37,708 nucleotides of DNA from Bacteroidales bacterium (GTDB taxonomy: Bacteria; Bacteroidota; Bacteroidia; Bacteroidales; UBA3824): contig JAEDDH010000029.1 in the NCBI GenBank assembly GCA_016293845.1, positions 1-37,708 of the forward strand, given 5' to 3'. This document shows, in pieces, positions 22,327 to 31,598 of the stretch. The position numbers and the translations under genes are program-made. The notes under the pieces were generated by a model, which saw only the letters and a list, made by a program, of their open reading frames with translations, was not told the origin of the DNA and searched no databases. Position 1 is the first letter of the stretch, and each line of letters begins with the position of its first letter.

Positions 22327-24816
22327 ATGGCATACGAATTTAATGCGATGCACCCTTTTGAATTTCAAAAGAAGGTGATGGTAAAAAAACAAGACGGGAC
22401 AAAAGTACCTGTTACAGAATACGCTCTACAACTCGACCGCGACAAGGTGGACAAGCACCAAGGACAAAACAACGCACTCAAAACGCTTGTAACCAACGAA
22501 GACGGCGATGTAATTCTTGTGGATGCCACCCCCGTACACCCCGGCATTGCTTCCGAAATAGACACCGACCGACACCTTAACGTCCGCTACAATCCAAAAA
22601 CATTGGAGGTAGACGAGGAGAATCGGTTGAATGTAGGTAGATTGCCGTATGTACCTCAGTTGAGTTCTTTTGATGATTTCAACCTTAAAGTGGGCGATGT
22701 ATTTCAGTGGATTGGTGAAGACGACCCCGATACTGCCGCAATAGACTTAGACGGCGACACCTCATATTTACAAACAGGGTATTTTTATCGCAAAGGCGAA
22801 TCTCAAACCGATGGTTATATCGAACAAACAGAAACAGTAACATATACCGTACCTCCTAACTACAATTGGATAACAATTTACAAAGGTTCTCCCGCCATAC
22901 TTCCCGGCGTTTATATTAATGATGGAACAACCGCGAGTGTAGATAGTAGTTATGAACGTTCATTCGGAGTTAGCGGCCCGCATAACGGAACGGCATTTAC
23001 AGGTTGTGCTAATACTGCAAATTGGTCGCAAGAGCGATTAGAGCAAGAAAAAATTAGTTGTCAAAAAGGTTATTACATTGGCACTGCCGATGGTTCATTG
23101 TATTTAAAAACCGTTGATTTTGAAATTGATACCCGGTTGTGGGTATTAGAAGATGGCACAAAGGTACGATGGAGTATGCACGTTCCTCAAACAATTACTG
23201 TATATGTATGCTACCGTATTAATTCCGATGGCACTATCGACGAGGATTTTGGTAGTTTACAAGCTTACAATCCCGGTTCTGCATATTGTTGGTTGTTTCC
23301 ATCAAATCACGCTTTGGACTACTTTAACAACGTAGCGCGACAATACGAATGGAAATTAAAACGAAGCACCCCCACAGAAGTATCGTTTACGGGTGTAACA
23401 TATATTCAGGCTCAAACAGCAGCATATCAACGAATAAATACACAACCACGACGATTGAGTTATACTGAATTAAAAGACTTACCATTTATACCTACCAAAA
23501 CGTCAGATTTAGAAAACGATGCTAAATTTGTTAACGAAGTAGACCTATCAAAAAAGGAAGATAACGGAGAGGTTAGGGTAGAGGCTTTCTTTCAGGCTCA
23601 CCCCGAATGTACTATCTCAGGCACAGAAACAGCGAGGTTCTTTATTTGTAATGCACCATTATTGTATGATGCTGTATGGGATAACTATTTCGACTTCCTA
23701 AAAACATACTATCAAAACGGCGGGAGAGAAATACCATATTCAGGCGACCGCTTTGCAACGTTATTATCGGTAGATGATGATAGCGTAAAATACTACATTG
23801 ATGGTGTATTATACAACTTAAAGCCTTATCACTCACTTTATAACAAAAGTTTAGCGGAGTTGTTTAATGTAGTAAACGCTGATGATATTTCGGGTAAAAT
23901 CAACATCACCGAAAAAGGCGAACCGCTTGGTGTTGCCGAATTAGATTCCAACGGCAAAGTGCCAAGTTCTCAGTTGCCTTCGTATGTGGACGATGTATTA
24001 ACATTTTCTACATATTCTTCATTTCCCACAGCAGGAGAAGACGGTAAAATATACATTGACGCAGCCACCAACAAAACTTACCGTTGGAGCGGCAGCGCAT
24101 ACGTAGAAATTTCTCCGTCGTTGGCATTGGGCGAAACATCATCAACCGCATACCGTGGCGACCGAGGCAAAACTGCCTACGACCACGCAGCGGCAAAGGG
24201 TTCGGCTTTTTCGTCTGGGTTATACAAAATCACTACAAACGCACAAGGACACGTAATAGCAGCCACTCCCGTAACCAAAGCCGACATCACCGCGCTTGGT
24301 ATTCCCGGAACAGATACTAATACCACCTATTCTTTCTCCGACAAGAATCCCACCCTTGATTGGGGAAAGAAATCCACGGTTGCCACAGTTGGCGGCGTAG
24401 ACCTTCACGTTACTATGCCCGCCAATCCTAACACCAATACGTGGAGAGGCATTCAAAACAATCTGACATCCGACAGCACAACCGACAGCCTCGCAGCAGC
24501 ACAAGGTAAAGTGTTAAAGGCTCTTATTGACAAGAAAATGGATAGCATGGTCGTTATGTCGCTTAATTGTGGCTCAGATGTATCAGGTATACAAATTGGC
24601 AATATATGTTTATTTACTATATCAATAAGACCATCATCTTCAAGCGTTTCTATATTTGTTCCGGGATTTTACTATCAAACTGAATATTTCTTAGCAGGAA
24701 ATGGGAATGTCTGTGCAGTTTTTAGACTAACTACTGGTGGATATATTGAGAATGAAAGTACCATAACGGTAGGTACAGCATATTATGGTTTTGTTGTTGG
24801 AGTTAGAAAATCTTAA
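22327..24816 (+). CDS. Spike/fiber-like receptor-binding protein
   Basis: An 829-residue protein. The N-terminal part (about residues 1-110) is an attachment-like domain (FEFQKKVMVKKQDGTKVPV). It is followed by repeated beta-rich segments. A fiber-like region near 535-700 (KVPSSQLPSYVDDVL, STAYRGDRGKTAYDHAAAKG, YKITTNAQGHVIAATPVTKA) is typical of phage fibers. A C-terminal knob ends GTAYYGFVVGVRKS. Likely host recognition. The last 100 residues look less related in composition, as expected for a variable tip. Confidence 0.7.
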   Translation: MAYEFNAMHPFEFQKKVMVKKQDGTKVPVTEYALQLDRDKVDKHQGQNNALKTLVTNEDGDVILVDATPVHPGIASEIDTDRHLNVRYNPKTLEVDEENRLNVGRLPYVPQLSSFDDFNLKVGDVFQWIGEDDPDTAAIDLDGDTSYLQTGYFYRKGESQTDGYIEQTETVTYTVPPNYNWITIYKGSPAILPGVYINDGTTASVDSSYERSFGVSGPHNGTAFTGCANTANWSQERLEQEKISCQKGYYIGTADGSLYLKTVDFEIDTRLWVLEDGTKVRWSMHVPQTITVYVCYRINSDGTIDEDFGSLQAYNPGSAYCWLFPSNHALDYFNNVARQYEWKLKRSTPTEVSFTGVTYIQAQTAAYQRINTQPRRLSYTELKDLPFIPTKTSDLENDAKFVNEVDLSKKEDNGEVRVEAFFQAHPECTISGTETARFFICNAPLLYDAVWDNYFDFLKTYYQNGGREIPYSGDRFATLLSVDDDSVKYYIDGVLYNLKPYHSLYNKSLAELFNVVNADDISGKINITEKGEPLGVAELDSNGKVPSSQLPSYVDDVLTFSTYSSFPTAGEDGKIYIDAATNKTYRWSGSAYVEISPSLALGETSSTAYRGDRGKTAYDHAAAKGSAFSSGLYKITTNAQGHVIAATPVTKADITALGIPGTDTNTTYSFSDKNPTLDWGKKSTVATVGGVDLHVTMPANPNTNTWRGIQNNLTSDSTTDSLAAAQGKVLKALIDKKMDSMVVMSLNCGSDVSGIQIGNICLFTISIRPSSSSVSIFVPGFYYQTEYFLAGNGNVCAVFRLTTGGYIENESTITVGTAYYGFVVGVRKS

Positions 24817-24823
24817 ATGCCCT

Positions 24824-25165
24824 ATGGATACATCTATTGTAACAATATTTCAATCCTTCGGTTTTCCCACCGCATTGTCGGTGGCGTTGCTTGCTGCCTT
24901 CGGGTGGCTTGGAAAAAAAACGCTCAACAATATGAAGGAAAACAATGCCGAGGCTGTAAAACTCCGCGACCAATATATTCAATACTTGCAAGACAACCAC
25001 AAGTATATGCAACAAAACCATATCGATCTTACGGCTGCCGTTATGGAAAGCGCAAGCGCAATGAAAGAAAACGCTCAGGCTTTGAACCGTTTTTCGATGG
25101 TGTTAGATAAGATAGAAACTAAGTTGAACATCATAAAAAATAAGCAAAATGACAAAGAAGATTAA
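24824..25165 (+). CDS. Holin-like protein
   Basis: A 113-residue protein from MDTSIVTIFQSFGFPTALSV. One membrane segment (residues 12-30) is followed by a charged coiled coil (NAEAVKLRDQYIQYLQDNHK), like BhlA/UviB-type holins. I choose the ATG at 24824, past the spike stop. It overlaps the HU-like gene by 17 bases. The lytic enzyme two genes downstream supports a lysis role. Confidence 0.65.
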   Translation: MDTSIVTIFQSFGFPTALSVALLAAFGWLGKKTLNNMKENNAEAVKLRDQYIQYLQDNHKYMQQNHIDLTAAVMESASAMKENAQALNRFSMVLDKIETKLNIIKNKQNDKED

Positions 25166-25562
25166 AAAAACTCATAAACCCGCCAAACGAAACTCCGGCG
25201 CTAAATCCGCTAACAAAGTAAAATTTACCACCAAACTTAGCGGTTTTAAAAAATCAGGCAAAAACGCTGACGGCAAAAACATCAAATATTCCGAATTGGT
25301 AAACGAAACTTACAAAACGGTTCACAAAAACGACAAGAAAATTACAAAATCTATTGTAAAAGACGTTGTAGGACAGTTTGCCGTAGAAGTTGCTCAATCG
25401 CTTGGCAAAAGCAACAAATGCAGTGCGTCGATTCCCTATCTCGGTACATTCAAAACATCTGTACGCAAATACAATATTGGTGGTAAATCGGGCAACACTA
25501 AGGCGGTAAAGTTTACCCCCGCAAAATTCTGTAAGGCAAGTGCAAAACTTGGCAAAAAATGA
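25149..25562 (+). CDS. HU-like DNA-binding protein with a basic N-terminal tail
   Basis: A 137-residue protein. Residues 1-45 are a Lys-rich tail containing LSG (30-32). Residues 48-137 match the HU/IHF pattern (SELVNETYKTVHKNDKK; IPYLGTFKTSVRKYN; AVKFTPAKFCKASAKL). It probably condenses genome DNA in the virion or regulates it. Cleavage at LSG would remove the tail; this is inference. It overlaps the next gene by four bases. Confidence 0.75.
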   Translation: MTKKIKKTHKPAKRNSGAKSANKVKFTTKLSGFKKSGKNADGKNIKYSELVNETYKTVHKNDKKITKSIVKDVVGQFAVEVAQSLGKSNKCSASIPYLGTFKTSVRKYNIGGKSGNTKAVKFTPAKFCKASAKLGKK

Positions 25563-26212
25563 CAAAACGGTTTTTAAATATTGCCAATTTGATAATCTCC
25601 AAAATAGAAGGAGGCTACTACTCCCCTGAGCGGCACTACTCTGCCGCAATGGGGCGAAGTGGAGAAACTATGTTTGGTATCGACCGCAAATGGGGTGGTA
25701 GTATCAACACCACAGCCGCCGGACAGAAATTTTGGAGCATTATCGACAAATATTCAGCATCGTGGCCACACTACTACAAAGGCGGAAGCCACGAAAACGA
25801 ACTAAAACGCCTTGCTGCCGAAATGATGTACAGCCTTTTTCAACGGCATTTTAAAAAATATCTATCTCCCAAGGCGCAAAAACTTGTAATGAAATCCGAC
25901 CGCATAATAGCGCATTTTTATTATGCCTGTTGGAACGGCGAAGGAAGATTTAAAGAATTTGCTGAGGATTTTAATAAGCAAGTAGAAAAAACAACCAACA
26001 TCGCTACTCTCGAAAAATCGTGTATCACCGCACGCAAAAACCATAGCATCCAACTAATTCGCGTTGGCGGAGACAAAATGGAGCGCTTGATATTTCCCGA
26101 ACTCTCTCCACGAAAAAAAGTGGGTAAAATTTTTTTGTTTACCATCCTTCTTGGCGGAGCGGGATTTGGCGGATACAAATTGTATAACTATTTAAAAACC
26201 AAAAAAGAGTAA
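25559..26212 (+). CDS. GH108-like lysozyme with a C-terminal membrane anchor
   Basis: A 217-residue protein. IISKIEGGYYSPERHYSAAM contains the likely catalytic Glu17 in the EGGY motif of GH108-type muramidases, followed by GETMFGIDRKWGG. The C-terminus has a membrane segment (KIFLFTILLGGAGFGGYKLY) and a basic tail. Anchoring suggests a virion-membrane or inner-membrane enzyme rather than a free endolysin. It overlaps the HU-like gene by four bases. Confidence 0.75.
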   Translation: MTKRFLNIANLIISKIEGGYYSPERHYSAAMGRSGETMFGIDRKWGGSINTTAAGQKFWSIIDKYSASWPHYYKGGSHENELKRLAAEMMYSLFQRHFKKYLSPKAQKLVMKSDRIIAHFYYACWNGEGRFKEFAEDFNKQVEKTTNIATLEKSCITARKNHSIQLIRVGGDKMERLIFPELSPRKKVGKIFLFTILLGGAGFGGYKLYNYLKTKKE

Positions 26213-26340
26213 TGGCAACTGCAAAAAGTAAGTTATCATCAAACCGTGGGGTAGTGGGGGCTTCGGGCTGTGGCGAAATACGGCAAAAAGATGATTATAA
26301 TTCCGTTAAGTCAGACGCGCCACAAGTTTGGTGGATATAA
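26212..26340 (+). CDS. Very small ORF after the lysozyme-like gene
   Basis: 42 codons (MATAKSKLSSNRGVVGASGC...VWWI) starting at TAATG, so coupled to the preceding stop. There is no recognised family. It ends 26 bases before the repeated control element. Its sequence is compatible with a real micro-protein, but evidence is limited to coupling. Confidence 0.35.
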   Translation: MATAKSKLSSNRGVVGASGCGEIRQKDDYNSVKSDAPQVWWI

Positions 26341-26366
26341 CACCTCAAAATATCTTCTGTTTAGTA

Positions 26367-26420
26367 TTTGTCCCAAATGTCCCAAAAATTTGGAACGCGG
26401 TTTTTGTGGCTATATCTTTA
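26367..26420 (+). promoter_or_regulatory. Repeated 30-bp control element and promoter (copy 2)
   Basis: Bases 26367-26396 match 12006-12035 in 28 of 30 positions. TTTG (26389-26392), a 20-base spacer and TATCTTTA (26413-26420) make a near-perfect promoter. The ATG at 26451 lies 55 bases past the block, behind AACAACTAAAAAAAGAAG. Confidence 0.65.
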
Positions 26421-26450
26421 CGGCATTAAAACAACTAAAAAAAGAAGTTT

Positions 26451-29369
26451 ATGTCAACATTTCGCGAATAGTTGAAACAATTTTTTGCAAAAACATTCAA
26501 AGGCTTTTACATCGAAGTAACTAAGCCAAAGAAATTTTTGCTCGATTGCGGTGTGCCTGATTTGCCGATTGTAATCACACCTGCAAATTTGACAAAAAAG
26601 ATTGAAAAACACAATCTTACAAAAGATGATTTACAAAGTCTTAATATATTGCTTAATTCACCTTTGATTGTGTATCATTCACAAAATCAAGGCAAATATT
26701 ATTCAGCTTTCAGCGTTATAACCGAGCGTAAAAACAATGAGGGATATTTGTGTGTTGTAATCTATATCAATGAAAAAATCAACAAAATAGAAATCAACAA
26801 CATTGCAAGTATCCATTACCGCAATATCAATTCTTTAATAAAATGGTGTGAAGAAAACTATCTGATAGACAGCAATATTGAGAAATGTAAAAAGGTATTC
26901 AGTGGCTCATGTCATAATGACTCGAAGTTTGAATACCTTTTATCCTTATTGGACACAGCAAAGTTAAAACAAAAAAATCAAAATACCAAAGGTTTAGGCA
27001 AAAATATTTGGGGTTATTTAGGCTTTGAAGGATTGGGCAAACTTGTCAATCATAATACACCGCATTTGTTGCAACGTGAAGACGGTTCGTATTTAGACCC
27101 CGAAACTGACCGTGATATTACACAGTTGGACGCAATTAAAGGTCTGTCGATTTCTGATGGTGGCCTCGGTACTGACATAGATAAACAGTTCCTTCTTAAT
27201 TGGAATGATTACGTAAAAGAATCGTCTTCCGAACACGAACAACGTGTAATTATTGTTGGCAACTTGCTTAGAGGTTATCAAAATGCACCCGAAAAATCAA
27301 AACTTATCTCGTTTACCACACACGACGGCAAAGTTTTGAAAGGTATTTTAACGCCAAAAAACAACACCGACAATGGGGCAAAACTCATTATGTCGAAATA
27401 CGATATTAATGATTTCGCGGCATTTATCAAAGATTCTGTTTCTAATGGAGAAAACAAAACATATTATTTGGAGCGTGGTATGAAACTTTGTACCAATGCT
27501 ACCAACGAATATTCTCAAAGTTACACATCGTATCCTTTTATTTTGTATTGTGAAGATTCAGGAACATTCAAGAGACTGAAAACAATTAAAGAATGGCAGG
27601 ATATTGCCGACAATGGACGTGGATTTGAAGATTACACCAAAGACGGCAAAAAGCACTATGTAATGCAATTTAAATACGTCCAAAAACTTGAAGAATTAAT
27701 TTCACTTTTGGATAAATATAAATTCAAGGTGGAACTCTATCCATCAGAGGCACAGCGCATTTTTGGCAAAAAAAGCGAAGATGTGTTAAAACACGGCAAT
27801 TGGAAACCGCTTGAAACACATACCGAAGCAATACCCAAAAATAAAACCATATCTCCGCTATTGTCAAACGCAATCAAGTTGGCAGCACTCAAAAACGGTG
27901 GTTCGCCGTTGTCGGGTGTATACAACCGTATGCCGAATCAATTTTGGCGTTTGGAAGATAGATTTTTCCCGACCGATGAAAAATTAAAAAAAATCTACGA
28001 TAATATTTGTAAAAGTGGCAAATTATCAGTAACTTTGCTACAACAATTAAAACTTTACAGCAATGACACGAGAAGAAATATTAACCAAATTTCCGGGATT
28101 ATCGGAAAAAATGATAGAACGTATGTTGGAGCCTTACTCCTTAGAGGAAGCACTTGCGGACATCGCACGTCAAGTTTCGGAATCTTATCTACCGGAAGAG
28201 AGGCTTTCAGGCGCAGAGAACTGCAACAACAGTTGCTCCGACAATTCGCAGAATTAGAGGGTATTTGGTATAAATCAAAAGAAGATTTTATTACCAAAAA
28301 TAGGCTTGTAATAGCCAAAGATGAATATGGCAGAGATATTGCGGGTACTGAAACCAAAGTATATCACGACCCTTTATGTAATCTTGTCTATAAGTTTTTG
28401 CGTATAAATGCCAACAGCAATTATCTTTACGACAATTTGTTAGAAAGGATAATTGTACACAATCTTATGTTTGGTGATAAGACTGCATTATACATAGAAG
28501 GACTTTTCTTTGACGATAATTTTATTTCTATTGCTGTCAGTCAACCGTTTATCAGATTCGCTCACCGACTTACAAAGAAAGAGCAGCAGGATAAGTTTTT
28601 TGCACAATTCACAAATTTTACACGCACAAATAAGACATGCATTGTAAACGATGATTTAGTTGTTTACGACCTGCATAATAATAACGTCCTTGTTGATGAC
28701 AACGGCGAATATTATGTTATTGACTGTTATGCAAAGTTTTACCGCAAAGATGATTTAACAAACCACTATAACTACGAAAACGTAAACAGCACTCTGTCCG
28801 GTCCTTATGTATCAGAAACCACCGATTGTGAAGGTCATTCGATTAAAATTGGTGATATAGTAGCCTTTCCAAAAGCAGAATATGGAGGTAAAACTTTTCT
28901 TTTTGGCGTGGTGAAGTCCATAAAGTTAGTTATGGATAAAGAACATTCTGACGTCGGTGTATTTTTGATTAAACGTAATAAAAAAATGTTGTGTTTTGAT
29001 AAAGAGTATTATAGAGAAAATAACTTAATACAGTATGTTACAAACACAGGTCAGTATGATGAAGCATCCTTGATAAAGAGTTTTGAACGTTGTGTTAATG
29101 ATTACTTTGCAAGCACATACGAGAAAGACAAAAGTCTTTTAATCAAAACTATCCACGATGATATAAATACGGCAGAATATAGATTGAGAGAATATAAGGC
29201 TGATATGAAACGATATGATAATTACGCAAAGCATTTATCTTGGCAAGAGGCTCAGTCTTATTTTCACGCCAAACTATATGCCGATACATATCAAGAATGG
29301 ATAAATAATGTTTATTCATCTCCGCTATTGTCAAACGCTATCAAGTTGGCAGCACTCAAAAACGAATAA
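26451..29369 (+). CDS. Polyvalent polyprotein A: PBECR-like nuclease, linker domains, PolyVal-type kinase
   Basis: 972 codons from the ATG at 26451, with an in-frame TAG at codon 7 (26469-26471). Without suppression, the frame opens again from TTG 26472. Residues about 35-160 resemble PBECR-type nucleases (ITPANLTKKIEKHNLTKDDL; ASIHYRNINSLIKWC). Residues 180-450 resemble domains found in polyvalent proteins. SPLLSNAIKLAALKNGGSPL-SG (about 470-489) precedes a kinase-like domain with DLHNNNVLVDDNG and VIDC. LSG (about 782) precedes an SH3/KOW-like C-terminal domain (IKIGDIVAFPK). It ends again in SPLLSNAIKLAALKN. Such proteins are delivered with phage DNA. Confidence 0.7.
28006..28037 (+). promoter_or_regulatory. 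Intragenic Bacteroidota promoter in polyprotein A
   Basis: TTTG (28006-28009), a 20-base spacer, TAACTTTG (28030-28037): a perfect consensus match inside a long reading frame. The ATG of a nested out-of-frame gene lies 25 bases downstream. Homologous sites occur at 32305-32336 and 33670-33701. Confidence 0.65.
28063..28257 (+). CDS. Nested small gene in polyprotein A (+1 frame)
   Basis: 64 codons (MTREEILTKFPGLSEKMIER...) fully inside polyprotein A but in the +1 frame, directly after the intragenic promoter. The sequence has a normal globular composition (Leu/Glu-rich amphipathic helices). In contrast, the overlapping polyprotein segment is Gly/Arg/Ser/Thr-rich. It ends where the conserved kinase-module motif LLRQFAELEG begins. 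Two homologously placed small frames occur in polyprotein B. The product may be an antitoxin-like or regulatory partner of the kinase; this is inference. Confidence 0.5.
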   Translation: MTREEILTKFPGLSEKMIERMLEPYSLEEALADIARQVSESYLPEERLSGAENCNNSCSDNSQN

Positions 29370-29400
29370 TTTTTTAACAACTAAAAAAATAATTTAAGCA

Positions 29401-29769
29401 ATGAATCAAGAAGTATTAGACAAAATTAAAGTAGCCACCTTCCCCGACACTCCCGAAGGTAGAGTTTTGGCAGATTGTCAAAAAATTATCGGCGACATCT
29501 CGCAAGGCTATACCAAGCCTGACAATATTTCTACTACCAAAGTAGACCTTACCGACAAGGTAAAGGAGGCAGACCTCACCGTAAAACAATTTGAGGGCGT
29601 TTTTGGTTCGGTAAAACTCAGCGAGGCTGATGTGGTGGACTACGTTGCCAACCAATGCGCAGCGGCAGCCACAGCACCCAAACCCGCCGACGATGCTAAA
29701 AAGAAAAAGGTGATTACCCTTATGCGTATGCGTAAACGCCTTCAAGACCAACGCCTTAGACTTAAATAA
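29401..29769 (+). CDS. Small virion-type protein
   Basis: A 122-residue protein. The N-terminal part is helical (VLDKIKVATFPDTPEGRVLA). The C-terminus is basic (KKKKVITLMRMRKRLQDQRL). It has its own A-rich leader (AACAACTAAAAAAATAA). Not recognised. It lies between the two polyproteins with a basic protein, suggesting a nucleoprotein or packaging context. Confidence 0.6.
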   Translation: MNQEVLDKIKVATFPDTPEGRVLADCQKIIGDISQGYTKPDNISTTKVDLTDKVKEADLTVKQFEGVFGSVKLSEADVVDYVANQCAAAATAPKPADDAKKKKVITLMRMRKRLQDQRLRLK

Positions 29770-29800
29770 ATTAATGTATAACAACTAAAAAGTAAGTAAA

Positions 29801-30634
29801 ATGAAATTCACAAAAGAAAACATCTTCAACGAGTTCCCGAAATATTCGGGCAAAGTGGACGTATTAGACCAAGATTTTAAGTCGGTAAAAGACACCTACG
29901 ACATTTACGATTCGCTCGACGGTAAAGACAAAGCCGATTTTGACGAGTTTTTTTCAAACTTTATCAAAGAGTGTAACCTCACTTTCGATACCGACAACAA
30001 ACCGGGATCGTCTGTTCCCGACACTCCGGCAACAAAAAGTGGCAAAACCTACAAAGTAACCGGGCGCAAAACTGTAAAGTCCACCCGCAAAGGTGTGATG
30101 GTAGGCAAAGGTAAGGCAAAGCGCATTAGCACCGCCAAACCAAAGCAAGCCGAAGAACCCAAACCAAAAAAAACGGTAAACAAGACTTCAACCGCCAAAT
30201 CTGATAGCGCACCAAAAGAGCAAAAAGCCAAAAAAGCGGGCAAAAACAAAGTTGGCGAATCTCCCAAATGGCTCAAAACTTTGCAGAGTTTTGTAAAATC
30301 TTTTGCAGGAAAAACCAAAGATACTTGGCGAGTTCGTGCGTTCGTAGAGGATATTCAGGCGTATTTTTCCAAAAAGCACGGCAACGCAACGCCTAACATC
30401 GACCTTATCCGCGAAATTCAGGACAAACTGTTGCCATACGCCAATTCTGACAAAAAGAAAGTAGAAATCCCCGCCTATGCCGACCTCGTTGCCAAATGCA
30501 AAAAGGCAGCCAAAGACAAGGATTGTACAGTAAGCAACAAGGTTAAAAAATCCGACCTCAAAAACGCTGAGTTAAGCGGTTTTTCTACGGGATTCAACAA
30601 TCTCAGTGGCTTTAAAATTGGTTTGGGCAAATAA
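29801..30634 (+). CDS. Lys-rich basic protein with two C-terminal LSG motifs
   Basis: A 277-residue protein. Residues 1-60 are acidic and helical. Residues 80-155 are Lys/Ala/Pro/Ser-rich (GKAKRISTAKPKQAEEPKPK), histone-tail-like. Residues 155-245 form a helical domain. The end carries LSG twice (258-260 and 268-270, NAELSGFSTGFNNLSG). Probably a DNA-binding virion protein trimmed at its C-terminus; this is inference. It starts behind an A-rich leader and ends at a hairpin terminator. Confidence 0.6.
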   Translation: MKFTKENIFNEFPKYSGKVDVLDQDFKSVKDTYDIYDSLDGKDKADFDEFFSNFIKECNLTFDTDNKPGSSVPDTPATKSGKTYKVTGRKTVKSTRKGVMVGKGKAKRISTAKPKQAEEPKPKKTVNKTSTAKSDSAPKEQKAKKAGKNKVGESPKWLKTLQSFVKSFAGKTKDTWRVRAFVEDIQAYFSKKHGNATPNIDLIREIQDKLLPYANSDKKKVEIPAYADLVAKCKKAAKDKDCTVSNKVKKSDLKNAELSGFSTGFNNLSGFKIGLGK

Positions 30635-30656
30635 CCAACCGCATTAATATCCATTT

Positions 30657-30687
30657 CGGGACGTGCTGTATGTGCGCTCCGATTTTT
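30657..30687 (+). terminator. Probable intrinsic terminator
   Basis: CGGGACGTGC (30657-30666) pairs with GTGCGCTCCG (30672-30681) using three G-T wobbles and one mismatch, followed by ATTTTT. It lies between the basic protein and the next A-rich-leader gene. Confidence 0.55.
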
Positions 30688-30712
30688 CAAAAAACAACTA
30701 AAAAGAAGTAAG

Positions 30713-31429
30713 ATGAGTAATAACAATTCTCCGGAAGAAGGCAATAATCTTTCAGGAATTTCTGTTTTTGACGGTTTGGGTAGTATCCGCACCGAAAAAC
30801 CACCACGCAAAACAGGTATAGGCTATAAAGTTTTCTTTCAGAAAAATGGCAAATTATACCCTCCTATGGTTGCCAATCCCGACGGTAAAGATACACCAAT
30901 AGGCGTTTGGCTCGATGCCGATGCAGCACCCATATCAGGTAAAAGCAAAACAGGCAGACCGCAAGTTAAAGCAGGTGGCAAAGGAACGCAAGGCGGCAGC
31001 GGACGATTAGCGTATCGTCCCGGTTGGCACTTGGGGAAAATACCGTATGCTATTCTTTTTAACCGTGCCGACAAAGCCGGTAATCGTACATTGTTCCCAA
31101 AAGATTTTGTATGGGCAATTTGCGAATATGCAGCCGACATCAACTATCAGAAGGATGCCGAAGCCGAGGGTATCACTAAAAATGGAAAATTCAACCACGC
31201 ATACGCAGGATTGAAGTATGTTCCAAAAAATGGTTACTACATTTACCGCACAAACCCCAATCCCGAAACCGACCCGTGGATAATTACAGGAGCAATGAAA
31301 GTTATTCGCGTATTGACGGACGTAGAAGTTGATAAACTTGTACGTAGAGCGGGCAGAAAACCTCAAAAAAGAGAGGGAATGGGTGGTTTCTACTATGGAT
31401 TTCAAGGATTTAGTTTCGCAAATTATTAA
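30713..31429 (+). CDS. Polyvalent-protein-associated domain protein with N-terminal LSG propeptide
   Basis: A 238-residue protein. The first 15 residues, MSNNNSPEEGNNLSG, repeat the SPEEGNNLSG found inside polyprotein B and look like a short propeptide. The rest (RPGWHLGKIPYAILFNRADK; KDFVWAICEYAADINYQKDA; DPWIITGAMKVIRVLTDVE) matches the W-H-x-G...V-W-A pattern of large-polyvalent-protein-associated domains. Here it is a stand-alone gene. The function of that domain is unknown; delivery into the host with phage DNA is the usual inference. It overlaps the next small gene by 35 bases. Confidence 0.65.
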   Translation: MSNNNSPEEGNNLSGISVFDGLGSIRTEKPPRKTGIGYKVFFQKNGKLYPPMVANPDGKDTPIGVWLDADAAPISGKSKTGRPQVKAGGKGTQGGSGRLAYRPGWHLGKIPYAILFNRADKAGNRTLFPKDFVWAICEYAADINYQKDAEAEGITKNGKFNHAYAGLKYVPKNGYYIYRTNPNPETDPWIITGAMKVIRVLTDVEVDKLVRRAGRKPQKREGMGGFYYGFQGFSFANY

Positions 31430-31586
31430 AAAAAACAAGTCCGAAACTGTTTGCGCTTCGGACTTAGTAAGGAGAGCCGCAGGACTTAACCACTTCATAT
31501 CGTTTCCTTACCGCTCCAAAACAAAGGCTTACGCTTACAATATCGCAGTGTCGATGTTTCTTCATTGCGACAACAAAATTACATGA
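31395..31586 (+). CDS. Small helical protein upstream of polyprotein B
   Basis: 63 residues from MDFKDLVSQIIKKNKSETVC, overlapping the end of the previous gene in another frame and ending 12 bases before polyprotein B. The size, the overlap and the position before a toxin-like polyprotein echo the nested small genes further downstream. Family not recognised. Confidence 0.55.
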   Translation: MDFKDLVSQIIKKNKSETVCASDLVRRAAGLNHFISFPYRSKTKAYAYNIAVSMFLHCDNKIT

Positions 31587-31598
31587 AAGAAAATTATT

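Noticed and set aside
26270..26524. 84-codon plus-strand frame with CPKCPKNLE (possible zinc-binding protein)
   Set aside because: It overlaps the promoter, the leader and the true start of polyprotein A. The CPxCPKNLE peptide is a by-product of the repeated 30-bp element, whose two base differences do not favour synonymous sites.
26451..29369. General TAG-to-Gln recoding as in some gut phages
   Set aside because: TAG is the natural stop of several genes here (for example at 3721, 4919, 8693, 8954 and 15536), and no suppressor tRNA was seen by eye.
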